From an uncultured Myxococcales bacterium (lineage in GTDB: Bacteria; Myxococcota_A; UBA9042): a DNA stretch of 64,000 bases. The position numbers were made by a program, and so were the translations under genes. Shown piece by piece: positions 34,823 to 42,912 of this stretch; position 1 is the stretch's first letter; each line of letters opens with the position of its first letter. Below the pieces are notes generated by a model. The model searched no databases, was not told the origin of the DNA, and saw nothing but the letters and a program-made list of their open reading frames with translations. The stretch is from contig CAISBR010000054.1 of the NCBI GenBank assembly GCA_903883645.1, positions 48,346 through 112,345 on the forward strand, in the 5' to 3' direction.

Positions 34823-35584
34823 TTGGAGCATAAGCCGCCGAATAGACTAGGTTTCGCCGCCGGTCACGTGCCGCTTGAGCGGGCGCTGTCTAAGCTTGGC
34901 CTGGCGAGCCGCACGCAAGCGCGCAAGCTGATTGAAGAAGGCCGGGTGCAGGTGCGCGGCGTAGTGGTGCGCGACCCGCAGCGGCCCGTGGTTCCCGAGG
35001 GACTGCAGCTGCACATCGACCAGGCGCAGACACCTCTGAATACATTGATTTTATTCGCCTATAACAAGCCGCGCGGCCTGCTCGTCACCCGCGACGATCC
35101 GCAGGGCCGGCCGACGATCTACGACGAGTTGGGCGAAAAAGGCCAAGGCGTGCAGGCTGTTGGTCGGCTCGATCAGGCGACGAGCGGCCTGCTGCTGCTG
35201 ACCAACGACACCCAGCTGGCCAATCGGCTGCTCGACCCGCAATTCGGCGTGCCGCGTCGCTATCTTGTCGAAATTAAAGGACAAGCCACGCCCGAGCTGC
35301 GGTCCAAGCTCGTGGCGGGCGTACTCGACGAGGGCCAGCGCTTGGCCGCTGATTATGTTGAAATTAAGAAGGTTTCCCGGCGCGAGAGCCAACTGCTGCT
35401 CGAACTGCGCGAAGGCAAGAACCGCGAGGTACGGCGGCTGTGCGCGGCGTGTGGGCATCCGGTGCAGCGGCTGCTGCGCCTGGCCTATGGTCCTATTCTG
35501 CTTGGTAATTTACAGCCGGGTCAGACGCGCGGCGAAGACATCGACGCCGTGCGGCAGTGGCTGCAAAGTCGCAGTTCAACCTAG
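34823..35584 (+). CDS. Pseudouridine synthase, RsuA/RluB/E/F family
   Basis: 253 aa if it starts at the TTG at 34823 (2 bp after GH31 stop); a GTG at 34868 would start directly at the S4 domain, and neither has a clear RBS. The S4 RNA-binding domain (about 17-62, 'LERALSKLGLASRTQARKLI') precedes the catalytic domain with 'AVGRLDQATSGLLLLTND' (catalytic Asp), 'KxYLVEIKG'-like block and 'EGKNREVRRLCAACGHPV'. It isomerises a specific uridine in rRNA. The gene converges on and overlaps the third phaC by 9 bp at the 3' ends. Confidence 0.88.
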   Translation: MEHKPPNRLGFAAGHVPLERALSKLGLASRTQARKLIEEGRVQVRGVVVRDPQRPVVPEGLQLHIDQAQTPLNTLILFAYNKPRGLLVTRDDPQGRPTIYDELGEKGQGVQAVGRLDQATSGLLLLTNDTQLANRLLDPQFGVPRRYLVEIKGQATPELRSKLVAGVLDEGQRLAADYVEIKKVSRRESQLLLELREGKNREVRRLCAACGHPVQRLLRLAYGPILLGNLQPGQTRGEDIDAVRQWLQSRSST

Positions 35585-36700
35585 CCTTTCTTTCAGCCAC
35601 TCGGCCGCGTAGCCCCAGACCTGGGTAGGCGCGTGGCGGCCCGCCATCACCCCCATGTGACCGCCCGGAACCTCGCGAAACGTTGTGTCCTTCGTGCCGA
35701 GCACGCTCAGTACTTCGCGGGCCGCGTCGGTGGGCACGATCTTGTCGGTCTTGCCCGCGAACGCCAGCACCGGGCAAGTAATATCGCGCAAATTCGCTAC
35801 TTTATCACCAAACTGCATCGTTCCATGCATGAGCTTGTTGTCTTTGACAAAGTCGCCCAGCAGCTGGCGAAAGGCGTCGCCCGGATAATCGACAAAATGC
35901 GACGTCCATGCCGTAACCCCATCAAAGCCATTAACAAAATCGTCATTCCATAGATTCAGGAACAGGTCGCTGTAGCGGGTAACTGAGCCGATGGGGTTCG
36001 TCAGCCGAAACGCCGTCGCCGAGAGGCCGCCCGGCACGTTGCCAAGTCGGCGGCTAATCGCCTCGATCTGCGCATGGCCATAGCGCACGAACACGTTGAG
36101 AAGGAGCATCTTTTGCGCATCGATGGGCGCGCCAATCGTGACGATGGCGCTCACGCGCGGGTCCTTGTGCACGGCCGTGTGGAAAAGCGCGAACAGCCCG
36201 CCTTGGCAATAGCCAAGTAGGGCCAATTGCTCGTTTTGACTGACTTCTAGCGTGCGATCGACGGCATACGGCACCCAGTCAAGCACATAGTGGTTCAGCG
36301 TCACCCCTTGATGCTCCGGGCCGGGCGCGCCAAAATCCACAAGAAACACGTCGAAACCGGCGCGCAGCAGCGTCTTTACCATGCTGCGCCGCGGCGCCAA
36401 GTCGAAAATCCACGGCTGCACCATCAGCGGCGGAATCAGCAGCACCGGAGTCGGTCGGCGCGGCGCTTCGATTCGCACCGTTTCACTACCAATTTCAAGA
36501 TCTTCATCGTGCAAAAGCGGACGGTAATGGCGCAGCGTCACCAAGTCGCGCTGCCCCACCACATCGTAAGGGGTCAAGTCGACCACGTCGGTGGGGTCGC
36601 GCTGCAACCACTCGATTCCGTTTACAAACCCGGTGGCTGCGCGAATCACTGTGCGCTCGAGCTTGGCGAGACCGCGCGGACCTGGCGAGTTCTTACTCAT
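35576..36700 (-). CDS. phaC: PHA synthase family protein PhaC (copy 3)
   Basis: 374 aa from ATG at 36700; a GTG at 36712 is also possible (GGAG lies too near the GTG and rather far from the ATG). Box G-Y-C-Q-G with nucleophile Cys165, Asp319 ('AGKTDKIVP') and His348 ('PGGHMG') make a full PhaC triad. 'FDLAPRRSMV' and 'VFLVDFGAPGPEHQG' differ from the other two copies, and 'ETWANDN' is replaced, so this is a separate subfamily resembling PhaC-like hydrolases of actinobacteria and myxobacteria. It is unlinked to other PHA genes, so it could make another polymer or act on acyl-CoAs. Confidence 0.83.
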   Translation of the reverse strand: MSKNSPGPRGLAKLERTVIRAATGFVNGIEWLQRDPTDVVDLTPYDVVGQRDLVTLRHYRPLLHDEDLEIGSETVRIEAPRRPTPVLLIPPLMVQPWIFDLAPRRSMVKTLLRAGFDVFLVDFGAPGPEHQGVTLNHYVLDWVPYAVDRTLEVSQNEQLALLGYCQGGLFALFHTAVHKDPRVSAIVTIGAPIDAQKMLLLNVFVRYGHAQIEAISRRLGNVPGGLSATAFRLTNPIGSVTRYSDLFLNLWNDDFVNGFDGVTAWTSHFVDYPGDAFRQLLGDFVKDNKLMHGTMQFGDKVANLRDITCPVLAFAGKTDKIVPTDAAREVLSVLGTKDTTFREVPGGHMGVMAGRHAPTQVWGYAAEWLKERLG

Positions 36701-36787
36701 GGCGTAGGGCACCTGCTCCGCACGCCGCGCGCGGGGGGCTCAGCATAGCGACGCCGGGGCGGGCTGTCGAAGCACGCCGGTTGGCAC

Positions 36788-37879
36788 CTAGCCGCGACCG
36801 AGCAGCCGACCTCGGGCCGAGTGCTGCGAAACGCCTTTATGCACAGTGAGTTTACTACCTGCCTCGCGCCCAGCGCTCAGGGCGCTCGAGTGCGAAATAC
36901 CGCTGCCGCTCATGGTGGTGAGCCGCGGATACCGTTCGCGGGTGTACTCCACCAACCCCGGGTCGGCCACCCACACCAAGCCTCGCTCGGCACTGACCTT
37001 GCGTTCTGAGCGCAGCTTGTCGCGAAACCCCATCAGAACACCGGCTTTAAACTCGCGCTTGCTCGACCGGTCGCTCGCGCCCAGGTGGGTCTGCCCCCGC
37101 TGCCACAGCGTGTCGCACTCGCGATGCAAGAAATCGTGAACGTAGTGAGCCAGTTCTAGATTGGTCTCGCTGCCCATCAGCTCAAGCTGGCGCTGGTCTT
37201 GGTCGCGGCGCGCATCGTAGGTCGACACCCAGATGCACTCGACAAAGAAGAACTCCGACAGGATCGCCGCCACCAGTTTCGCCGAAATCTCGAACGCCCC
37301 CGCAGCTTTGCCCACCAAGCGTGCCTGGTACTCGCGCTCTTCTTGGCGCACCACATGCTGCAAGTTGTATTCAAGGAGGAGCTTGTTGGCCGCCGCCATC
37401 GCCGCCTCGGCCTCGTGTGCGTTGTCATTGTCGGCCAGCGCCAGCAGTTTCTGTACGCGCTGCAGGATCTTGCTGGTCTCCGTCGCAACGCCGCCGTCGC
37501 GCAACCCCGACGCGCTGGGCGAGGCGTGCAGGCGCCGACAGGTGGCGACAAAGGCCGGCCCATGCGACGTTTCATCGGTAATTTTAAGAATCTCGGTAAC
37601 GTACTGATGGGCAAGCTCATGGCGCAGCGTGGTGCGCACCTCGACCCAGGGCGCCCGCAAGATGTGCTGCTCACTGATCGACAGCACCCGCGCCGCCGGC
37701 TGCCACTGCCCTAGCCGGGCCTCGGCGGCCACATCGATGGCAAAGACCGGCATTTTTAGGGCGCGACCCAGATAGTTGTCGTTGGCGGACTGCCACTCAA
37801 TCTTGAGCCGCCGCAGCCACGCCGGGTGCAGCTTGGTCCGCACCTCTGGGAAAAGACCTTCAAATTTGCGTTCAGCCAT
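36788..37879 (-). CDS. SprT-like metallopeptidase fused to DUF2786
   Basis: 363 aa from ATG at 37879 (GAGG upstream). The N-terminal SprT-like domain has zinc ligands His87 and His91 with Glu88 in 'RHELAHQ' and a third His106 in 'SHGPAF'. SprT/Spartan-type proteases act on DNA-protein crosslinks. The DUF2786 block follows (about 138-175, '[20 protein letters not shown]') and a longer region of unknown fold extends to the end, with a basic C terminus. Fusion of the two is known in phage and bacterial proteins. Divergent from speD. Confidence 0.82.
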   Translation of the reverse strand: MAERKFEGLFPEVRTKLHPAWLRRLKIEWQSANDNYLGRALKMPVFAIDVAAEARLGQWQPAARVLSISEQHILRAPWVEVRTTLRHELAHQYVTEILKITDETSHGPAFVATCRRLHASPSASGLRDGGVATETSKILQRVQKLLALADNDNAHEAEAAMAAANKLLLEYNLQHVVRQEEREYQARLVGKAAGAFEISAKLVAAILSEFFFVECIWVSTYDARRDQDQRQLELMGSETNLELAHYVHDFLHRECDTLWQRGQTHLGASDRSSKREFKAGVLMGFRDKLRSERKVSAERGLVWVADPGLVEYTRERYPRLTTMSGSGISHSSALSAGREAGSKLTVHKGVSQHSARGRLLGRG

Positions 37880-37995
37880 CTCCACCTCGCCGCCGATCCT
37901 GCCGTTTTGCTGCGACCTATTGCAAGCCCGGGCACCCTGCCCTAGGCTTTTGGCGCCCGGCGGCCCGCCCGTATCTCCGCCGGCAAAGGTCGGGG

Positions 37996-38877
37996 ATGGC
38001 AATCAAACCGTTGAAAAAGCTGCGTCTTCAGGGGTTCAATAACCTCACCAAGACGCTAAGCTTCAACATGTACGACATCTGCTACGCCCGCAGCGAAGCG
38101 CACCGTGCGGACTATATCCACTACATCGACGAGGCCTACAACGCCGAGCGATTGACGCAGATCTTGTTGAATGTATGCCGGATTATCGGCGCGCATGTGC
38201 TGAATATCGCCCGCGAGGACTACGACCCGCAGGGCGCCAGCGTCACCATGCTGATCGCCGAAGATGAGATCGTGGGCAAAACCATGTCGCTCGAAGGCGT
38301 CGAGGACGAAGGCCCGGGGCCGCTGCCCGGCGCCCTGCCGCTGTCGCAGGTCACCCGCGATGGCGTCGAGCTGCCCAAGAAAAAAGAATCTGTCGTCGCG
38401 CACTTAGACAAGTCGCACATCACGGTGCACACCTATCCCGAGAGCCATCCCGACAACGGCATCGCCACCTTCCGCGCCGATATCGACGTGTCGACCTGTG
38501 GGCGGATTTCGCCTTTGCGCGCGCTCAATTACCTGTTGCACAGCTTCGAAAGCGACATCGTGACCATCGACTACCGGGTGCGCGGCTTTACCCGCGACGT
38601 CGAGGGCAAGAAGTTCTTTATTGACCACAAGATCAACTCGATTCAGAACTTCATCACCAAGGAACAGCGCAACCGCTACCAGCTGATCGACGTCAACGTG
38701 TACCAAGAGAATATCTTTCATACCAAGATGTTACTTAAGGACCTCGACCTGTCGAACTATGTCTTTGGCAGCGATGTCGACAAGCTCGACGACTCCGAGG
38801 CCTCGACCGTGCGCAAGCGCCTGCACAAAGAGATGCTCGAGATCTTCTACGGTCGCCGGCTCAAGAAAGGCGCCTAG
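37996..38877 (+). CDS. speD: S-adenosylmethionine decarboxylase proenzyme, E. coli type
   Basis: 293 aa. Makes decarboxylated SAM for spermidine synthesis. The proenzyme cleaves itself at Lys-Ser in '[14 protein letters not shown]'; Ser140 becomes the pyruvoyl group. '[11 protein letters not shown]' and '[18 protein letters not shown]' are further conserved blocks. The chain is about 30 residues longer than the E. coli enzyme, with an acidic insert at about 100-130 ahead of the cleavage site. ATG at 37996 follows GGTCGGGG. No spermidine synthase gene is next to it. Confidence 0.93.
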   Translation: MAIKPLKKLRLQGFNNLTKTLSFNMYDICYARSEAHRADYIHYIDEAYNAERLTQILLNVCRIIGAHVLNIAREDYDPQGASVTMLIAEDEIVGKTMSLEGVEDEGPGPLPGALPLSQVTRDGVELPKKKESVVAHLDKSHITVHTYPESHPDNGIATFRADIDVSTCGRISPLRALNYLLHSFESDIVTIDYRVRGFTRDVEGKKFFIDHKINSIQNFITKEQRNRYQLIDVNVYQENIFHTKMLLKDLDLSNYVFGSDVDKLDDSEASTVRKRLHKEMLEIFYGRRLKKGA

Positions 38878-38883
38878 TTTCAG

Positions 38884-39549
38884 CTACTTCTTATCGCGAA
38901 TCACTGCACCCAGGCCATCGAGCCGCACGATCGTCATCGGCTCCTTCACACTGGCCGGGTCAAAGGGCTGCCCCTGCTCCAGCGCCTCGTGCTGCTTAAC
39001 CTTGACGGTTTGCTCAAGCGTTAGCGGCATTTTGCGCACTTGACCCTCAGCCACCGCCCACTTGCCGACCGCCGACACGGGGAAGGTCATTTCGCCGTCG
39101 GTGACCTTAAACTTCATCGTTTGGCCGGGTTTGTCGCCCTTTAGGTTGAACCAGCAGCCGCGCATGCGGCACACGTCGTCGACCTGGCCCTCGATTCGGA
39201 CGCGCTTGCCCACGTAAGCATCTGGATTAGCTAGCAAAGTATCGATCGAAATCGACTCCGCAAGCGTGATGCCCTGGCCAAACTTGTCGCCCGCAACCGC
39301 CAGCGCGGGCCCATGTTCGGCCGCCACCTTGGGGTCGATGGCCGTGGCACACGCCGGGTTGTCGCCGTGACCGCACACGGGGGCGACGGCAGGAGTGGCA
39401 GGAGCGGCAGGAGCGGCAGGAGCGGCAAGTTCTGCTGTAATGGTAGAAGGTTGAGCCCCGGCAGCACCCGCAGGAACGGCCGACGCTGGCTCAGCCTTCG
39501 CGCAGCCCAACATAGCGGTCAGTGAACATAAAAACAGATAAGTCTTCAT
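38884..39549 (-). CDS. DUF4920 lipoprotein
   Basis: 221 aa. Lipobox MLGC (Cys16) followed by an Ala/Pro linker encoded by a 9-bp DNA repeat, then a short Cys-containing His segment ('VCGHGDNPAC'). The C-terminal domain (about 95-190) shows 'YVGKRVRIEGQVDDVCRMRGCWFNL', an OB-fold-like DUF4920 signature with two Cys. Such domains occur in exported proteins of myxobacteria and Bacteroidetes; the function is not known, metal or redox chemistry at the paired Cys is possible. Converges on speD with 6 bp between stops. Confidence 0.75.
   Translation of the reverse strand: MKTYLFLCSLTAMLGCAKAEPASAVPAGAAGAQPSTITAELAAPAAPAAPATPAVAPVCGHGDNPACATAIDPKVAAEHGPALAVAGDKFGQGITLAESISIDTLLANPDAYVGKRVRIEGQVDDVCRMRGCWFNLKGDKPGQTMKFKVTDGEMTFPVSAVGKWAVAEGQVRKMPLTLEQTVKVKQHEALEQGQPFDPASVKEPMTIVRLDGLGAVIRDKK
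39388..39423. repeat. 9-bp tandem repeat (about four copies) in the DUF4920 gene
   Basis: GGCAGGAGC-type units run from 39388 to 39423 (first copy ends in T) and encode the Ala-Ala-Pro linker on the minus strand. Ordinary slippage-prone linker DNA. Confidence 0.85.
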
Positions 39550-39715
39550 TAGTTAAATAGCATCACGGCGGACTCGACCCGCCCAAGGCCGCGCAGTGTA
39601 GCATTGCCGACCCGCAGTGGGCACGGCGATTTCGTGCGACGGGGCAATTCCTGCCAGCGGCGCGTCGTGGTATCGTGACTGATTTTGGGCTGTAAACCTG
39701 CCCGTGGACCTTGCG

Positions 39716-41518
39716 ATGCGCGTTTGTCTTGACTGCGGCGCCCAAACCGACGGCTTGTTCTGCGCAACAGACGGCATGGCGACCATCGTGGCGGACCGCC
39801 ACCCGACTAGCGTGCAGCTTCAGCCGCAGACGATTTTTGCTAGTCGTTACCGAATTGTGGGCACCCTAGGTCGCGGTGGCATGGGTGCGGTGTACGACGC
39901 GCTCCACACCGGCACGGGGCAAAGGGTCGCGATCAAGACGCTGCTGATCGATGTGGCGCAGGAGCCGCAGGCGGTCAAACGCTTCTTCTACGAGGCCAAG
40001 CTGACCGCTAGCCTGCAACACCCCAATACCATCCGGGTTTTCGACTTCGGCCAAAGCGACGACGGCATTTTCTACTTGGTGATGGAGCGGTTACAGGGCG
40101 AGACGCTGGGCGAGCGCCTGCAGCGTTACACGGCCGAAGGGCACTTGATGACCGAGAGCGAGGCGGCCTCGATCGGTGTGGGGGTGCTGCGCAGCCTGGG
40201 CGAGGCGCATCGGGTTAACCTTGTGCACCGCGATCTGAAGCCGGGCAACATCTTCTTGCACGACATTGGCGGGGGCGAAACCGTAATCAAAGTGCTCGAT
40301 TTTGGCATCGCCAAGCACAACGAGTCGCATTTGACGCAAACGGGGACAAGTCTGGGCACGCCTAGCTACATGAGCCCCGAGCAGGTGATGGGCCAGGGGA
40401 TCGACGGTCGCAGTGACCTGTATTCGCTAGGCATTGTGCTGTATCAGTGCGTGACGGGCAAGGTGCCGTTCCCCGGAGAGTCGTCGTACACGGTGATGAT
40501 GAAGCAGGTGCATGACCCGGCGCCCGATCTGGCTGAAATCGGTGCGACGTCAAAGGGTTTTGCCCACATTGTGCAGCACGCAATGGCCAAGAAGGTCGAT
40601 GAGCGCTATGCCACGGCGCAGGCGCTGCGCGAGGCTTTGGAGCCCGTGGCACGCGGCGAGACCGTGCAAGCCCCTGGCGCAGTTGAGATCGAAGACCGGC
40701 CCACCCAAGCACTGGCCACGGGCTCGCTGCCGCAACCGCCACAGGCCGCCGCCCAGCCGCCCGCGAAGCCCGCTCAACCTGCTCCGCCCCCGTCGCGCCC
40801 TGCGGCGACCCCACCCGCCGCGCCGCCGTCCGCCCCGCGCCCAGTTCCGGTGCCGCCACCTGCGCCAGCGCCGCAAACCAAGGTGGCTGCGCGTGCACCA
40901 GGGTCGCAACAGCCGCACCCCGAGCCAGCACCGGCGCGCGCCCAGAGTGATGCTCCTGTCGTGGTGGCAGCGCCCAAGAAGGCTACGTTCCTGCCGATCT
41001 TGGTCGTAGGACTAGCACTCATCGCTATTAGCTTGTCCGTGGCGTGGTGGCTGCACGGCAGTGGCGCTCCGGCAATCGATACGGCTGGTGCAGATGCAGG
41101 GCCAGCTGCGGTCGTCGACACGGGCACCGCGGCGCCGCCCGCAGTGGCCGATAGCGCACCGACTGCCCCCGATGTCGCACCTGCCGCCCCCGACGTGGTG
41201 GCGAGCGAAGATGCGGACACCGTGGATGCAGCGGCAACTGCCGACGCGGTCGATGCCGCGGATGTGCTTGCAGCAGCCGACGAATCTACGGCCGCGCCCG
41301 ATGTTGTGGCCGCGCCCGATGTGGCAAAGGCTGGCGTTGAAGCAGGTCTACTACCGCCCACGGTCGACAAGGGCGCCGCAGATGGCGCCGAGCCGGCCAA
41401 GCCCGACAAGCCCGTGCCCAAGAAGCCCGCTATCCAGTGGAAGCATGTCTGGGAACACAAGGGCTACGAGGCGCCGGGCACGCGGCCGCAACCGACTGGC
41501 ACGCGGCCTACACGCTAA
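39716..41518 (+). CDS. Membrane-anchored Ser/Thr protein kinase with N-terminal zinc-ribbon-like motif
   Basis: 600 aa from ATG at 39716. Residues 1-20 hold 'CLDCGAQTDGLFC', a possible zinc ribbon. The kinase domain (about 45-305) has 'GRGGMGAVY', Lys in 'VAIKTL', 'HRDLKPGN', 'DFGIAK' and 'GTPSYMSPEQ', so it should be active. A Pro/Ala-rich linker (about 330-420) leads to one transmembrane helix (about 425-446) and an Ala/Asp/Val-rich extracytoplasmic region ending in a basic tail. PknB-like kinases of this layout are abundant in Myxococcota. Substrates and signals are unknown. Confidence 0.93.
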   Translation: MRVCLDCGAQTDGLFCATDGMATIVADRHPTSVQLQPQTIFASRYRIVGTLGRGGMGAVYDALHTGTGQRVAIKTLLIDVAQEPQAVKRFFYEAKLTASLQHPNTIRVFDFGQSDDGIFYLVMERLQGETLGERLQRYTAEGHLMTESEAASIGVGVLRSLGEAHRVNLVHRDLKPGNIFLHDIGGGETVIKVLDFGIAKHNESHLTQTGTSLGTPSYMSPEQVMGQGIDGRSDLYSLGIVLYQCVTGKVPFPGESSYTVMMKQVHDPAPDLAEIGATSKGFAHIVQHAMAKKVDERYATAQALREALEPVARGETVQAPGAVEIEDRPTQALATGSLPQPPQAAAQPPAKPAQPAPPPSRPAATPPAAPPSAPRPVPVPPPAPAPQTKVAARAPGSQQPHPEPAPARAQSDAPVVVAAPKKATFLPILVVGLALIAISLSVAWWLHGSGAPAIDTAGADAGPAAVVDTGTAAPPAVADSAPTAPDVAPAAPDVVASEDADTVDAAATADAVDAADVLAAADESTAAPDVVAAPDVAKAGVEAGLLPPTVDKGAADGAEPAKPDKPVPKKPAIQWKHVWEHKGYEAPGTRPQPTGTRPTR

Positions 41519-41530
41519 ACTGCTTAGAAA

Positions 41531-42769
41531 TCAATAGATCGATAGGCCAAAAGCGCCCGCCTGCGTCCACATGGCGGCGCTGCTCGACTGGGCCAAGTTG
41601 GCACCGTAGCGAAAGAACATCGCCAGCCGCGTCGTCCACTCGATCTCGATCAGGCCGCCGAGCGCGTAGTAGGGTCGTTTTTCGCTGAATTCGGCGAACT
41701 CGCCGCCGCCCGCCTTGGCCCACTCCATACCCGCGCCACCGTATAGACCCATGTGCAACCGCCCCAGGTCGAGCGGAATAAGCTGCGCTTCTGCGCCGGT
41801 ACGCAGCGTCAGGTAGTCGCCCATGCCCAGCGTGCCCGAGCCAAATTGCCCACGCGCCACCACGCCGACCATTTGGTTCAAGAACACGCCTAGCGCGAGC
41901 TCGCCCATGCCCGCCGGCTGCATCGTACCGCCGCCCAGCGACACGCCCGTATAGCCGCCACCCAGTTGATAGGTAAAGCCTTCGCGATCGAGCGGCGCAC
42001 GGCCACGCAGCCACAGGCCCATGCCCTCTTGGCCCACGAGCACCGCCGTCTCGTCCGTGCGCAGATCGCCGGGCCGCACATCGTCGAGCGCGAGGATGCG
42101 GTGGCTGCCGTCCGAGCTCAGCAAGTGCACAGGATGGTGGGGATGCACCGCGACATAGCCGTCGTGGCGCGCCCCTTCGGTAGCGGCGAGGCCAATGCCC
42201 ACGACAATGGCAGTGACCATAATGGCCGCAGCTGCACCCGCAAGGCTCTCGCGATCCGCTTTCCCCTTGGATGCGACGGCTTTGGCAGCTTCGCTCACTC
42301 CGCCATGATCGGCGGGGCCAGCACTACTTCCCGCGACGCCTGCGCCCCCCACCGCGCCGCCACCGCCCGAGCGCACATAATACGGGGTGTAGAACGGGTC
42401 GCCCCAGCCATAGCCGCCGTAGTACGAATAGTGCGGACCGATCGGCACAGGCACGGCCACCGGCACAGGCGGCGTCGACCCGTCTGAGGCGAGCTGTTGC
42501 GGGCCCGGTTCAAAAGGCGGCGCTGCCGGCACATCGGGCGCGGTCGAAAATCGTTGCACAGCATGAATTTGCCGGCCGCGCTGACTGGGTTCGACCTTGG
42601 CTAGGCGCTCCATTTCATCGCGGCTCACCGTAAATGTGGGCGACAGGCACGCCGATTGCAGAATCGTCATCGCCACCAGCAGTCCAGCGAGCGACGCCTG
42701 CCGCAGCGCCCGCAGCGGACTACCCTTCACCACCACTTTGCACCCTTGCATGTCGACCTCGCAGCGCAT
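41531..42769 (-). CDS. Lipoprotein with Tyr/Gly-rich segment, a transmembrane-like segment and barrel-like C terminus
   Basis: 412 aa; ATG at 42769 with AGG upstream, or the ATG at 42751. A signal sequence ends in lipobox QSAC. A segment rich in Pro, Gly and Tyr ('HYSYYGGYGWGDPFY') follows, then a Gly/Ala-rich hydrophobic stretch ('IMVTAIVVGIGLAA'). The last ~190 residues have regular beta strands with Gly and aromatic residues and end 'GAFGLSIY', which suggests a small outer-membrane barrel. Unrecognised family. It converges on the kinase gene and is divergent from the RND-like operon. Confidence 0.6.
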   Translation of the reverse strand: MRCEVDMQGCKVVVKGSPLRALRQASLAGLLVAMTILQSACLSPTFTVSRDEMERLAKVEPSQRGRQIHAVQRFSTAPDVPAAPPFEPGPQQLASDGSTPPVPVAVPVPIGPHYSYYGGYGWGDPFYTPYYVRSGGGGAVGGAGVAGSSAGPADHGGVSEAAKAVASKGKADRESLAGAAAAIMVTAIVVGIGLAATEGARHDGYVAVHPHHPVHLLSSDGSHRILALDDVRPGDLRTDETAVLVGQEGMGLWLRGRAPLDREGFTYQLGGGYTGVSLGGGTMQPAGMGELALGVFLNQMVGVVARGQFGSGTLGMGDYLTLRTGAEAQLIPLDLGRLHMGLYGGAGMEWAKAGGGEFAEFSEKRPYYALGGLIEIEWTTRLAMFFRYGANLAQSSSAAMWTQAGAFGLSIY

Positions 42770-42912
42770 CGTTGCCTGCTGCCACTATAGCGCAATTTGC
42801 CCCAACCGCGCGAGCAGAGCTCGCCATGCACAATCGCGAAGGGCGGGTATGCAAGCACGCTGCAACCTCGCTATGCTTTGGACTACGCCGCCACTTGCGG
42901 CACCAGGGCAAC

